From positions 12,101,918 through 12,165,917 of the forward strand of contig OX328104.1 of NCBI GenBank assembly GCA_946811185.2: a DNA stretch of 64,000 bases, read 5' to 3'. Below, piece by piece: positions 1 to 10,215 of the stretch (its first letter is position 1; each line of letters begins with the position of its first letter). Source of the DNA: Hippopus hippopus (Eukaryota > Mollusca > Bivalvia > Cardiida > Cardiidae). The notes beneath the pieces are model-generated. The model was given only the letters and a program-made list of their open reading frames with translations. It did no database searches and was not told where the DNA came from. The position numbers were made by a program, and so were the translations under genes.

Positions 1-599
1 AAATTAATAATCAATATAGGCAAGTGGCACGGTCGGAAAAAAACTGACAAAATATGCCATTTTAGCCTATATTCCAAAATTCACAAAATGCAAACCCAGG
101 AAGCTAGCCTGAAAATGCCAAGCTAAATTGAAACTCAAAACAACACATAATCTGGGGATAAAATCCAAAATAGCACATTACCATGCCGTTTTTTTCGCAA
201 TCTTTCGTGCCCTGACCCTACCCTTGTTTTCGCGGCTAAAAAAAGCCGCTAGCTCCATGACCCCTCACTTTCGCATCTGGGGTCAAAACTATAGAACAAA
301 GAACGAAAGGTCATGACCTACTGTTTCACAGACAAACCAAACGCTTCTTTTCCTTAATCTAACACAATTCATGGGTGTTATAACTACTCTTCTTATCAAA
401 ATTGCATTGAAAACCTACCTTTCTCAGTTATATCTAATTTTGACCATGGCCAATTCGAAGCAAACTGTTTACAGGTGCCTAATACGCATAATCAAGCGTT
501 CATACGCTCAAGACAGATGGTAGACTGTGCTGGGAGAATTTTCAGACAGAAAGATTACAATTTCCATTAAATAACACGAAAACCCGTCTATAATAGGGT
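1..599. other. no recognised feature
   Basis: AT-rich sequence; the short frame at 128-316 has no domain-like content. Confidence 0.5.
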
Positions 600-680
600 T
601 CACTCGTCACAACTCGGCCGAATCCGTACCTACATCCAGATCAACCGAAGTATGCCGAATTAGAAATCGTTTTCTCCACA

Positions 681-917
681 ATGGCTGCTGAGAAAGTGGA
701 TTATTGTACAGGACTCACATTTTCCGTCAACATCAATAAACTTGAGGGGGGGGGGAACAAATACCCTGTGGTCAGAAATACGATACGGAGAATAGACAAG
801 TCAAGTACATGGTTCGATCTATTCGATTATGCTACTAACACACTGAAAGAGGACGATCTTCCTCAACATGCGTGGGACAACTTTGAGAAGTTGACTCCTG
901 CTGTTGTAACTGGTTAA
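681..917 (+). CDS. hypothetical short ORF, 78 codons
   Basis: The ATG lies in a favourable context (CACAATGGC) and starts MAAEKVDYCTGLTFSVNINK; the frame runs 78 codons to TAA. The middle is polar and charged (RRIDKSSTWFDLFDY, then KEDDLPQHAWDNFEK), which reads more like protein than like a repeat-derived frame. I do not recognise a family. A run of G at 747-755 inside the ORF could be a slippage site or a sequencing error that hides a longer frame. The segment just upstream (about 598-632) is repeated in reverse at about 3668-3705, so the first exon may sit next to, or belong to, a repeat. It could be a genuine first exon, a complete micropeptide or chance. Confidence 0.25.
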   Translation: MAAEKVDYCTGLTFSVNINKLEGGGNKYPVVRNTIRRIDKSSTWFDLFDYATNTLKEDDLPQHAWDNFEKLTPAVVTG

Positions 918-2096
918 AAGAGTTGCGTCTCTTTATATGTATAAAATCGCCATAGCAGTTTCTTCACTGTGTATGCACACAAGACTTCCCAAGTTCTAGT
1001 CAGTTTATTGGTACATTTTAGATTTTATCCAAAGTTTTATGGCAGAATTGATTCTTTTTTTGTTGGTTGTATCAGAAAGAAAATCTATTAAAATGTTCTT
1101 GTTGCTGACAATCCTTAGAGATTTAATTCATTTAAATATCTGTGAATTCATTCTTCTTTTCTTACCAAATGTTTTGGTGATTTAAGGCCCCTTCTTTACA
1201 GCAAAGAATATCGGACAGGTCAAACTGATAGAAAAATGATCATTTGATCCCTCCCCACCACCAAATAGACTGAAATGTGAGTTCACAGACTTTTATAATA
1301 CTCTTGTTTTCTTACCCCCTCCCACTTTCTAGAGACCTGGGACTCTCACAATAGAACAGAAATTACAAGCAAGGCAAAACAGCTACTATGCTTAAATTGG
1401 CCACTGGGAATGTTTTTTTTTTTTTTTTTTTTTTGATTATTTTTAGGTAATAATAAAGACAAATGTTTTCTCGTCAGTATTTAACATTTTGTCAAAGGTG
1501 CAGCACAAAGTATTATGGAAACATCATAAACAAAAGATGACACAAAAATTACGGTCCCAGAAGCCAAATATAAGCCAAATTTAAGAAGTACCACAATGAT
1601 TAAAATTTGGAACATACTCAACATATGCTACAATAAGATCAAATATTTTAACATCCGCACCAAGGATTTGTAAGGTTCAAATGTCATTGCTGTATTAAAC
1701 TTCATGTCTAGGTCTAGACTATTTGCTCATGATTGCATTTGTTCCAATATTTATGATCTTGGGGTACATCTACAAGCTGTTGGTAAAGGATAAAGGTACA
1801 CATCTATTCTACTGAAGTGTGGTTAGGTCAGACATACACATGCTACAGATATTTGGTTAGTAATACTAGTGCTCATCACGAAAGTGCTAAACTACAACCT
1901 TTAGCTTAATATGTATAAACAGGGACATGGAAAGCAAGGTTAAAAATGATTTAAAATACTCATTCAATGAAAAACAGATACAGTACATGCAAAATAAAAG
2001 GCTATGCAAGCAGCAAGTACTGAGGCTAAAATCTTTAAAAGTCTTTGTTATTTGTCTGCTTTCTACAGAACGCAAAATATAATATAATAATTTCTC
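918..2096. other. no gene seen; poly-T tract
   Basis: Contains a poly-T run (about 1411-1435). If 681-917 is an exon this could be intron or 3' untranslated sequence; AATAAA-like motifs occur (for example ATAATAAAG at 1449) but do not prove it. Confidence 0.4.
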
Positions 2097-2134
2097 TACC
2101 TACCTACCCAAGACTGAAATACTGGGTAGGTAAA
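2097..2134. repeat. small hairpin
   Basis: CTACCTACCTACCCA is followed after a short loop by TGGGTAGGTA, forming a hairpin of about 10 bp. Confidence 0.5.
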
Positions 2135-2274
2135 GGACAAACAAACAATTTTTTAATTTAGGCCTCACTTTACCCTATCCCAGGTAGACATTTCATCGTT
2201 TGGCTGTTGCGTTTATCGCTAAAATTAGACTTATACGTTGGGTAGATTACCTCAGCTTCACGCTATAAACCTGT

Positions 2275-2780
2275 TGCCATAAATAGACTCTCACGCCGGA
2301 TCAAGTCATGTCGGAGGGTCACTGCTGCCGATGACGCTTGCTTTTTAAGGTAGTAGACTCCTAATGGAAAACAGCTATTCCCACTATAATATTATCCTAC
2401 AAAATTTGGTATGATTAAAAATGAGTATTATTATACTACTTTAATCGAGCCACTTTTTCCTTTTTTCCTTCTTAGAATTATCATTCATAAATCTAAGACC
2501 ACTATATTCTCATTACAAAGGGAGATGATAATTACCTCCCTTGTCAGGAAACTAACAAAAATACCAACAAATAATTTCAAGATAGACATTAAAGGAATTT
2601 CTGGTCGGTTGAAAATGAGCAAAAGTATTATGTCAGTATAAATCCTTATTTATCAACTAACAAGAATTTTTTTTTCCATGTTGCACTAGAAGCGTTACGG
2701 GTCTACTACCTTAAAAGCATGTGACGAAATAATGGCGCATCTTAAGGCGTGATCTTGTTTTGGCAGAATCGTATACGACC
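2275..2780. repeat. foldback (inverted-repeat) element
   Basis: The sequence around 2331-2361 (CTTTTTAAGGTAGTAGAC) recurs in reverse complement around 2698-2726 (GTCTACTACCTTAAAAGCAT). The outer parts (CACGCCGGATCAAG on the left, AGGCGTGATCTTG on the right) also pair loosely. A spacer of about 330 bp lies between the arms. There is no coding sequence and the family is not recognised. Confidence 0.5.
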
Positions 2781-3059
2781 CTTAAGAAAAAGTATTTTTT
2801 ACCATGCCAACTCTTGGATGGGATTCTTAAATGAATTTATGCAGATCTAAAAAAAAAAAATGTACTGCCTGCCTAATTATATCCTGCTTTAAAGGCAATG
2901 TAATTCAAAAGCAGACATAAAAAATCAGATGAATATTTCATGTCTTACGATACAAATACCTGTCCTGGAAAAAAAATGAATATAATGTATTATTATTAGT
3001 TTGTTTGATGGCTATGTTAGTCGATATAACATTGAAATGATAGCTAGATTATGAATTAT

Positions 3060-3270
3060 GAAATACATCATTCCAAGTAGTGTCACGGAGAGGAATTAGA
3101 CATTTATAAACACTCGATAACTGTCTTGCTGTTCAGCTAGCTTTTACAGCGATGCGGTATGTTGAATTGCACTCCGTGCAATTCATAAAAGTAGCGTGCG
3201 TTAGGGCTGGTGGGTGACCAGGCCAATGCACGTCATTCACATTTGGTATTGCAGAGCTGTGGGATTACGA
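3060..3270 (+). repeat. copy 1 of a duplicated segment with 5S-rRNA-like features
   Basis: TAGTGTCACGGAGAGGAATT, TCTTGCTGTTCAGCTAGCTT, AGCGATGCGGTATG and GGGTGACCAGGCC occur in this order, and the same series occurs again at about 3713-3870. The tract TGGTGGGTGACCAGG resembles the C box of the 5S rRNA internal promoter (TGGATGGGTGACC). It could be a 5S-derived SINE head or chance. Confidence 0.35.
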
Positions 3271-3699
3271 CAAGTGCCCGACTGGAGTTGCCTTACCCTC
3301 TAAGGTTTCCCTGGTTTATTTATATACGGGTCTCAGGGTCGAGACTTCTCGAAGGGGAAACATTCGGCAAACCCATCGGTGAACCTTTGATCAAATCGCG
3401 CGGCTGTTTACCGATGGGTGATAATTATACATGTACCAGCTCATTTCTTTCCCAAAAATACACCGCTTTATATTTATTAAAATTGTATGGCTCCACTTAA
3501 AAATAGAAAACATGAGACAAAGTTTCCGTCGATACCGTTTATACATTCAATCTTTAAAGTGGTCAATCACTTCGTTGGCAGTTTCACCGACACGGTTTTC
3601 ACCGACAGCTTTATAGATGTGATTAACTTAGTCGTAGTTGTTGATGTCGTTGGACGAGGTTGAGGTTCGATGTAGTTACGGAATCGGCCGAGTTGTGAC

Positions 3700-3875
3700 G
3701 AGTGGAAGGGAAAAGTAATGTCACGGAGCGGGGTTAGATGCACCTAAACTTATCTTGCTATTCAGCTTTCTTGTACGGCGATGCGGTGTGGTGTATTCCC
3801 TACTGTGCAAGCTATAAGCAGCATGCGCTTGTGTTTGGATGGGTGACCAGGCCGTTACACGCTACAATAGAAAAA
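3700..3875 (+). repeat. copy 2 of the 5S-like segment
   Basis: This is the better copy: AATGTCACGGAGCGGGGTTA, TCTTGCTATTCAGCTTTCTT, GGCGATGCGGTGTG, then TTTGGATGGGTGACCAGGCC. The last tract contains TTGGATGGGTGACC, the core of box C of 5S rRNA promoters. The upstream sequence AAGCTATAAGCAGCATG loosely resembles box A and the intermediate element. A full 5S gene is not present. Confidence 0.4.
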
Positions 3876-3962
3876 GCGTGCCTGAATGATCCGAATTCCC
3901 CATAGATTTCTGATGAACCTTGTTAAGCTTGACCATTTAGCGTTATAGGCGAAAACAATGGC

Positions 3963-4040
3963 TTTAGCAGACGGTATAGATGCAATATGAGACTGCACAT
4001 AACGTGCAGTCTGATCTTGCATCTATACTGTCCGCTTGAT
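3963..4040. mobile_element. family E-like palindromic element, short copy
   Basis: AGCAGACGGTATAGATGCAA pairs with TTGCATCTATACTGTCCGCT across a centre CTGCACATAACGTGCAG, giving a near-perfect hairpin of about 70 nt. Confidence 0.7.
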
Positions 4041-4094
4041 TACTTGAGCCTATACAATTTAAATGTTAGTTTGAGTGCATTGTATTTTCAGCCA

Positions 4095-4342
4095 AGCTCC
4101 AATAGCGTACAGGACTTCAGAACAGGAGGTCGCTGGTTCGATCCCCGGCTCTGTCAATTTTTCACCGAGGATTGATGATCGTCAATTGTTTCGACGAAGG
4201 ATATGTAGGAAAGCAGCCAGTGGCTCAGAAAGAATATTGTGCTGAGCACTGGTAAAAGAAACTGAAGGAAATGAATCGGTGCACTGGCCGCCGCTGTATA
4301 AGTGAAATAATGTTGAAAACGGCGTTAAACACCATACAGTTA
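4095..4342 (+). mobile_element. tRNA-derived SINE, copy 1 (head truncated)
   Basis: It begins within a tRNA-like head: GCGTACAGGACTTCAG, then a good Pol III B box in CTGGTTCGATCCCCGGCTCT. The body (AGGATTGATGATCG, ACTGGTAAAAGAAACT, TGCACTGGCCGCCGCTGT) and the tail AAACGGCGTTAAACACCATA match the copy at 20011-20288. The A box is missing here. Confidence 0.75.
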
Positions 4343-4485
4343 ATTTAATTATGTTTTCAGCTATCGAAAGAGATTGAATTAATTCATTTGGTGTTGAAAG
4401 GTTAACCATCGGAATACTGTGGACATTTTGTGATAGCTTTGCGCATTTGAAAGTATGAAAATACCACGATCTGTACAAATAGAGG

Positions 4486-5000
4486 ATATTTTTTCTTTCG
4501 GTGAAAGATCGAAATTTATTTCATCGTGTGAACATCATCGGTAATATTTCACCAGTGGTGCCACTCGTGAAAATATTACCGATGAAGTTCATGAGATGAA
4601 ATAAATTTCGACCTTTCACCGACAAAAAAACAAATCCTCTATTCATTTCATGCTTCTAACCATTTTATGGGGGACTTGCATCAAAATCCACTACATTTCT
4701 TATCGGTAATTCCTTCCCCGTGGCATACCCACACCGCATAACAACGTATTACAATATTGCTTAAAGTGTGAGAAGTATAAGGTAAATTACATCATATTTC
4801 CATCTGGTTGAATGGCACGCGCATTTTACCTCGGTAACCAAGTGCGCAGGAACTGCTGTTTCTGCCTCCAATTGAAGAGTTAGGAAATAAAATCGGTATT
4901 TTTCACTGGTCGTAAACATGAAATATCGAAAAATATTCCACCGTTATTTTTCTACCGGAAAGCATGAAATAATGAGTGATACTCAGCACTGAAATTATCA
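4486..5000 (-). mobile_element. family F/G hairpin element, copy 1
   Basis: A hairpin is formed by GATCGAAATTTATTTCATCG (4508-4527) and GAGATGAAATAAATTTCGAC (about 4592-4611) around ATATTTCACCAGTGGTGCCA. The flank to about 5000 matches, in reverse complement, the sequence to the left of the hairpin at 33640-33960 (for example TGAATGGCACGCGC here, GCGTGCCATTCA there). Confidence 0.65.
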
Positions 5001-5264
5001 GATACAGACTGTTATCAACGACAAAAATTCTTAACACCTATGTACATTATTATTTTATAGCACGGTGTTTATGTCCTGTGTACATGCATAGTTTTGACAG
5101 CTGCTTCCAAGGGTATTTCAGATAAATCAAGGCCACAGCCGACTTTTTCACGATTTTCTAAGATAAGTACCAGCTTAGACTTCAACAATACATTGCCCTA
5201 AGACAGCCATGTGTGACAAGCATCATCGTCATTGTCCTCTCCTATATAAACCGTTGAAAAGAGA

Positions 5265-5600
5265 AAAGCCTGCACAGGCTGACCTGGGTCGAAACCTTTT
5301 GCTTTTGGTAAGTGTTCCGCATGCCCAAGGACAATTCTACCGGATTCAACCGGGTTTTAGATAACGGATTTTATTGATCCACAACAACATGTATATGATG
5401 ATTTGCTTGGTATAATGCACAACGGAGATGCGTTAATACCATGGGTGAAAGCAAGACTTTTTAAAAATCATGAAATCCTACAGATATTGCTGTTCAATCA
5501 AGGACAATGAAGAAAAAAATGCATACTGATGGTCAAAAATCAGGGATAATCCTGAAAACTTTCATCCATGTGGTCCCCCTTCGCCAGAGCACCGCTCAAA
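5265..5600 (+). mobile_element. family B element, disrupted copy
   Basis: GCACAGGCTGACCTGGGTCG starts the recognisable part. GGACAATTCTACCGGATTCA, TTTGCTTGGTATAATGCAC and GGAGATGCGTTAA follow in family order, and the end piece GCCAGAGCACCGCTCAAAT is displaced by about 115 bp of other sequence (5445-5560). Confidence 0.6.
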
Positions 5601-5845
5601 TATTTTTTTATTGACCGTATTTAGTTTCAGTCTTAATCAATTGATTTATAAGCATGGCCGATCGCTTTCTTCGATCAAATCGCGCTTGATTTTCTTCAGT
5701 AAACTCAGAAGTTGTCCATAGCAAGACGTAAAAATGTCAAACTCCTGTAGCAATATGACCTCACTAAATACTTCCTGTGCGACTTTTGGAATGATACATG
5801 TACCACTGTAGATGGCGCTTAAAATGTGAAATGCGATTTTTCAAA

Positions 5846-5895
5846 GGTGTATAGACTGAAGACAACTTGCAGTCTGATCTTCTATGCTGTCTGAT
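5846..5895. mobile_element. family E fragment
   Basis: GTGTATAGACTGAAGAC and TTGCAGTCTGATCTTCTATG are degenerate matches to the E palindrome. Confidence 0.4.
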
Positions 5896-5952
5896 AATTT
5901 GTGTGATGTTCCTGTAAAGACCAGAATCGATATTACCGACAGAAGGTATTGT

Positions 5953-6186
5953 TCTGGCAAAAGGGGGTTTAATGCATCTCCTTAATGCATCATACCATAC
6001 AAGTCCTCACATAATTGTGGATACATAAATTTTTTTTTATCCAACAGCCGACTGAACCATGAGGTAGACTGTAGAAAATTGACCAATAGCAAAGGTTTCG
6101 ATACAGGTCAGCCTGCGCAGGCTGACCTTGGTCGACACTTTTTGCAGATGCATTAAACTCCCTTTTCACAGACCGTGGCTGATTTA
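5953..6186 (-). mobile_element. family B element
   Basis: It runs from GGCAAAAGGGGGTTTAATGC to AAACTCCCTTTTCACAGACC, with the GC hairpin CAGCCTGCGCAGGCTG near the right end. Confidence 0.8.
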
Positions 6187-6442
6187 CGGGGGCTGGTTGG
6201 TAGGTTGTGAGCCTTGTATTGAAGGACTTAAGCAGGGATGTTTTTCAGCCGTTTTATTCCCAGACTGTTTAGGGCTGTGTACCTGAAGACTGGTGTCATT
6301 TGGTCAGTATATGTCGAAAATGTAAGTATATTTCTACAGTAAACAAGGCAGGCGGTTTTTGCAAAGTAGACAGAATCGCTGAAAGAGCAGTGATTCAATA
6401 TTTGCATGAGAAAGCTCTAGCACCCACGGATTTTCATAACGA

Positions 6443-6718
6443 TATGGCCTGTAACACGCGAAAAGGGGCATTCGGACATCTGCGTAAAGCGTCGTTTCGG
6501 ATCAGCCTGCGCAGTTCGCGCAGGCCAATCCGAAACGACACTTTACGTTTTTATGTAATTTTCTGTTTTGCGCAAGTTTACTGTAACACAAAATATAATG
6601 TAATCGTAAAGTGCCGTCTCGGATTAGCCTGCGCGGACTGCGCAGGCAGATCCGAGGTGACACTTTACGCGTACGTCCGAATGTCCTTTTTCGCGTGTTG
6701 CAAGCTATATTGTAGCAA
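6443..6718. mobile_element. family A element, copy 1 (family description)
   Basis: Family A is an inverted-repeat element with ends GGCCTGTAACACGCGAAAAG and TTTTTCGCGTGTTGCAAGC here. Each half holds its own hairpin: one built on CAGCCTGCGCAGTTCGCGCA, the other on TAGCCTGCGCGGACTGCGCA. Each hairpin lies between sequences related to GTAAAGTGTCGTCTCGGAT and ATCCGAGACGACACTTTACG. The spacer (ATGTAATTTTCTGTTTTGCG) is conserved between copies. No transposase is encoded, so it would have to be moved by an enzyme made elsewhere (a MITE). It directly precedes the mariner remnant. Confidence 0.85.
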
Positions 6719-6738
6719 CACTAGGGAATAAAGCCCCG

Positions 6739-7600
6739 TCATATGCTACAGTGAAAATGTGGGCACTGGAAATTAAACGTGTAAGGCAGAGCCTTTGGGA
6801 TGGCGCCCATGCTGGAAGGCATGTCACAGCCAGTACAGTCGAGCTTTCACAGGAAAGAGTACGTTCCATTCTTACGGGAGGTCTCGCAATGAGAAAGCTC
6901 TCAGCCCGTTGGGTACCAATACGTCTAACAATTGATCACAAGCATACCGTGCGGACTTTGTGAGGTGCTAATCTGAACCTCGCAGAGGCAGATGCAACTA
7001 GCTTTGTGCAGAGCTTTATGGCTATGGTTGACACGTTGGTTCATTTCATCCCAGAGAAGAAACAACTGTCAAAACAATGGAAGCACCCTGATTCACCCAT
7101 CCCCGCCTAAGAAAGCAAAGACTGTTCCATCAACTGGAAAGGTTATGAGCTCGATATTTTGGGATGTTGATGGTAGATTATCTGCAAAAGGGACAAACAA
7201 TCAACGGCACATACTATGCATTACTTTTTAGGCAGTTAAGAGGAAATTGTAAACTCGAGCGCCGCGGAAAAAAATCAGCAATGATGCGTTTTTCCACCAG
7301 GACAATGCTACTGTTTCCAAGCCAGTTATTGCCATGGCTGCCATTAAAGATTGCGGCTTTGCATTGATAGAGCATCCGCCTCATTTGCCTGATCTAGCTC
7401 TATGAAATTCTAATCTTTTTTCCAAAAATGGAAAAAAAAAAAGATATTTCCGGTACCCACTTTCGGTCAGATGATGACGTTAAACATGCGGTAGAGGACC
7501 TTCTGAACGGTCAGCCCTCGTATCTATATCTTGGATTACCTGAATACCTGCAGAAAATGTTTGTCATCTCGCCGCAGACTACCTTCGGCTAAAACATTGC
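6739..7600 (+). pseudogene. decayed mariner-family transposase
   Basis: Pieces of a mariner (IS630-Tc1-mariner superfamily) transposase follow each other in the right order but in shifting frames. RVRSILTGGLAMRKLSARWV, the end of the helix-turn-helix region, lies at about 6859-6915. SKQWKHPDSP comes next at about 7066, then PPKKAKTVPSTGKVMSSIFW at about 7106-7165 and VDYLQKGQTINGTYYALLFR at about 7170-7230. HQDNA with a catalytic Asp is at about 7295-7309, then EHPPHLPDLA at about 7370-7400, and finally FRSDDDVKHAVEDLL at about 7463-7507. The family's catalytic triad is D,D34D. Here the first Asp region is scrambled, the second is intact and the third position is Asn (codon about 7406), right after an in-frame TGA. 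The N-terminal DNA-binding region has a large internal deletion. It cannot encode an active enzyme. Terminal inverted repeats were not identified; a (TC)n tract follows. Confidence 0.85.
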
Positions 7601-7630
7601 GGTTCCAAAAGAAATATTATTTTTTTTAAA

Positions 7631-7636
<6 letters not shown>

Positions 7637-7679
<43 letters not shown>
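7637..7679 (+). repeat. (TC)n microsatellite
   Basis: About 21 uninterrupted TC units follow the mariner remnant. Confidence 0.97.
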
Positions 7680-7682
<3 letters not shown>

Positions 7683-8004
7683 CTAGTGTGTGTAAATCAC
7701 CTGCAGGAAACTTCAAAGAAGAAAGACGCTACCTATTATAGATCTTTAGATGTCTGATAAAAATATCACCTAATTTCCTTTATGCCTTATTTTTGCCGCA
7801 GAAGCCTTATTGATGCCCCTGGCTCAAACAAAGTTCATAGAAATTTACAAAAATATGCTATAGCAGTAATTGCATACTTTATGCCACACATCATACGTAG
7901 ACCACACACCAAGTTGTTATTGAAGACATTTATGTAAATTTTGGTTATAAAGTGTCTTGTCGCGTTCATCAAGTCTTAATCTTGCTTACATTCACTCATC
8001 AATT

Positions 8005-8204
8005 TTAACTCTTTACCAAACGAAAAATATGTGGACTGGTCCATATTAAAAGCTTTCACAGAGAACAATTTAAACGCGACTCAAATGATAGAATTTGTCT
8101 TTGATAGGATAGAAAACATTGTTGGAAAAGGATGAAATGCTTGTTATCAAACGGTTTCTTCCTCATTGTCTTTAAAACTCGTGATTGTGTGGTAAAGGGC
8201 TTAG
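8005..8204 (-). mobile_element. family C element, copy 1
   Basis: It runs from TTAACTCTTTACCAAACG to GTGTGGTAAAGGGCTTAG. The central palindrome has decayed on the right side (ATGCTTGTTATCAAACGG). Confidence 0.75.
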
Positions 8205-8558
8205 GATCCGTCAACTATTTGAAAATGAATAGAGGCATCTATGTATAAAATAAACTGAATACATTAATCTGGGAAACAAGTAAAGATCCTACCAAGAAAA
8301 CTGATAATTCATTTTACACTACGGTGTGGCACTTATCACGTGAGTTCAGTCGTCTGAGAAGTATCTGGTCAAACAGAAAGCGTTATTCTTGCCCTTGGGC
8401 TACTGGACCTATGGCTGTACACCGAAAAGGAATAAACTCTTACGTCCAAATTGCACAAATTTTAAAAATAATGCGGGAAAAACTAATTGCTCCATTTCTA
8501 AAGTGATCTCGATCTCATGAAAGAAACGAAACTAATTGCAGTATCATTCTATAGTATT

Positions 8559-8562
<4 letters not shown>

Positions 8563-8596
<34 letters not shown>
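8563..8596 (+). repeat. (TTG)n microsatellite
   Basis: About 11 TTG units, giving a poly-Gln frame on the minus strand that is not a gene. Confidence 0.95.
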
Positions 8597-8597
<1 letters not shown>

Positions 8598-8929
8598 TAA
8601 ATAGTTATCGGAAGCACCAAAAGAAATCATTTTTATGAAAGGATTAAACTTAATTATGCAGAATGAAAAGTGTAATGCAATCTGGTCATCAGTAAGATAC
8701 ACTCGAAAGATAAAAGCCAACTGCAAGTGCCTTCGGACAAATTGACTGAACTGGCCTAGGGTAGACCGAAAAACGAATTAAAGTCCGTATGATAGGTCCT
8801 CGCCCTAGGCAAGACGGTGTTCCTATCTACTTTACCGAGGTGCATTCAGAAAATGTATCAATCCCGTTTTTGTTTGTTTGATGTTTTAGGCCATTTTCAA
8901 GAGTATATCGGTTATTTGATGGCGGCAAG

Positions 8930-9165
8930 TAAAGGTGTTGAGTTTTAATCGCAGTGACATCATAAAGATCATGCACCAAACTGCACTGTGACGTACAACT
9001 GAAACCTTGACATGCATAGTTAGTTATTTAAAGGTAAGTAACTATGCATTTTAAAGATTTGGCCATTAGGTTATCTTTTTAACGTTACAAGTTACGACTT
9101 TCGGCTCTTCACAATTTGCCTACCTGACGAAGGGATGGCTCGTTTTAACCCCGTTAATTTGTTGA
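8930..9165 (-). mobile_element. family G segment, copy 1
   Basis: TCGCAGTGACATCA, GCACCAAACTGCACTGTGAC, AAAGGTAAGTAACTATGCAT and CTGACGAAGGGATGGCTCGT match parts of the copies at 40443-40735 and 58625-58905. Confidence 0.6.
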
Positions 9166-9474
9166 ATGAGAACAAACAGTAATACATTTAACTATATTCA
9201 TTTGTTTTCAAAAATAATCCATTCTTTCCCCTTTAAATGACAACCATCAAGGAAAACTAGTAATAATATGGTGCAGGCTACTCAGCATGTTGGTCTTGTG
9301 GGTGGCTTCCATCGATCGATGCCGCCATTTTGAATGTTGTGTTGAAAGTGTGGTTATATATATGGGGCTCCCGAAAGGGACACTGCTTTTACGTCGATTT
9401 TGCCACTGTACAGAAATATATGTTCGGGACATATTATCCAATCAGATCCCGAAAAGTTTCTTTGCAGTATAATA

Positions 9475-10215
9475 ATCATATAAGTAAGAGTTACTTACAA
9501 ATATGTGTGATGTACTTAAAAATAGGCACAAGGTACATAGATGAGTATGCGTTACTTACAAATGTGTACAAATTACCTAAAAAAACGTCATAGTCCCTTA
9601 CAAATATGTAGTAGGTGCATATGCACTGGGACATATATTTTTGAGGTGTGTACAGATGTGTATGAGGAAAATGAAAAATATGAGGTACAATTATGTACGG
9701 GATAATAAGAAATTTTAATTACATAGTGCCTAAAAAGTCTAAATATATATGAGGTACTCACAAATATATAAGGAGTACTTACAAACCATATGAATGCGTA
9801 TGAGGTATAAAGAAATGTATACAAGGAACTTAAAAATATGTATAAAGAACATACAAAATGTCTATGTGGTGTTCAAAGATCATATAAATACATACGAGGT
9901 AACTGAGCCATGCTCTGGCATTATAACAAGCAAGTCATCACATAACTATGGATCCATTAAATCTATTTTGTCTAACAACTTACTGAATCATGAGGTAGAA
10001 TGGTATTTGGACATGCAGAAAATTGACCACTAGTAAAGGTTTGATCCAAACAGGTTAGCCTGCGCGGACTGCGCAGACTGACCTGGGTTGATCCTTTTTA
10101 CAGATGTATTAAACCCTCTGTTCACCGAGCATGAATAAATTATATATGAGGTGCATACAAATAAAATCGAATATGAATGAGGAACTTACAAATATGTACG
10201 AGGTACTTCTGGGTT
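9475..10215 (+). repeat. degenerate minisatellite (TATGAGGTACTTACAAATA-like units), split by a family B element
   Basis: Variants of GAGGTACTTACAAATATGTA recur irregularly from 9475 to about 9903 and again from 10136 to 10215. The intervening 230 bp is a family B insertion. The array has a purine/pyrimidine step pattern rich in TATG and TACA and encodes nothing. Confidence 0.7.
9904..10134 (-). mobile_element. family B element inserted in the minisatellite
   Basis: Ends TGAGCCATGCTCTGGCA and TTCACCGAGCATGAA; hairpin TAGCCTGCGCGGACTGCGCA near the right end. Confidence 0.85.

Noticed and set aside
8544..8726. Poly-Gln protein
   Set aside because: It is a (TTG)n microsatellite read on the minus strand.
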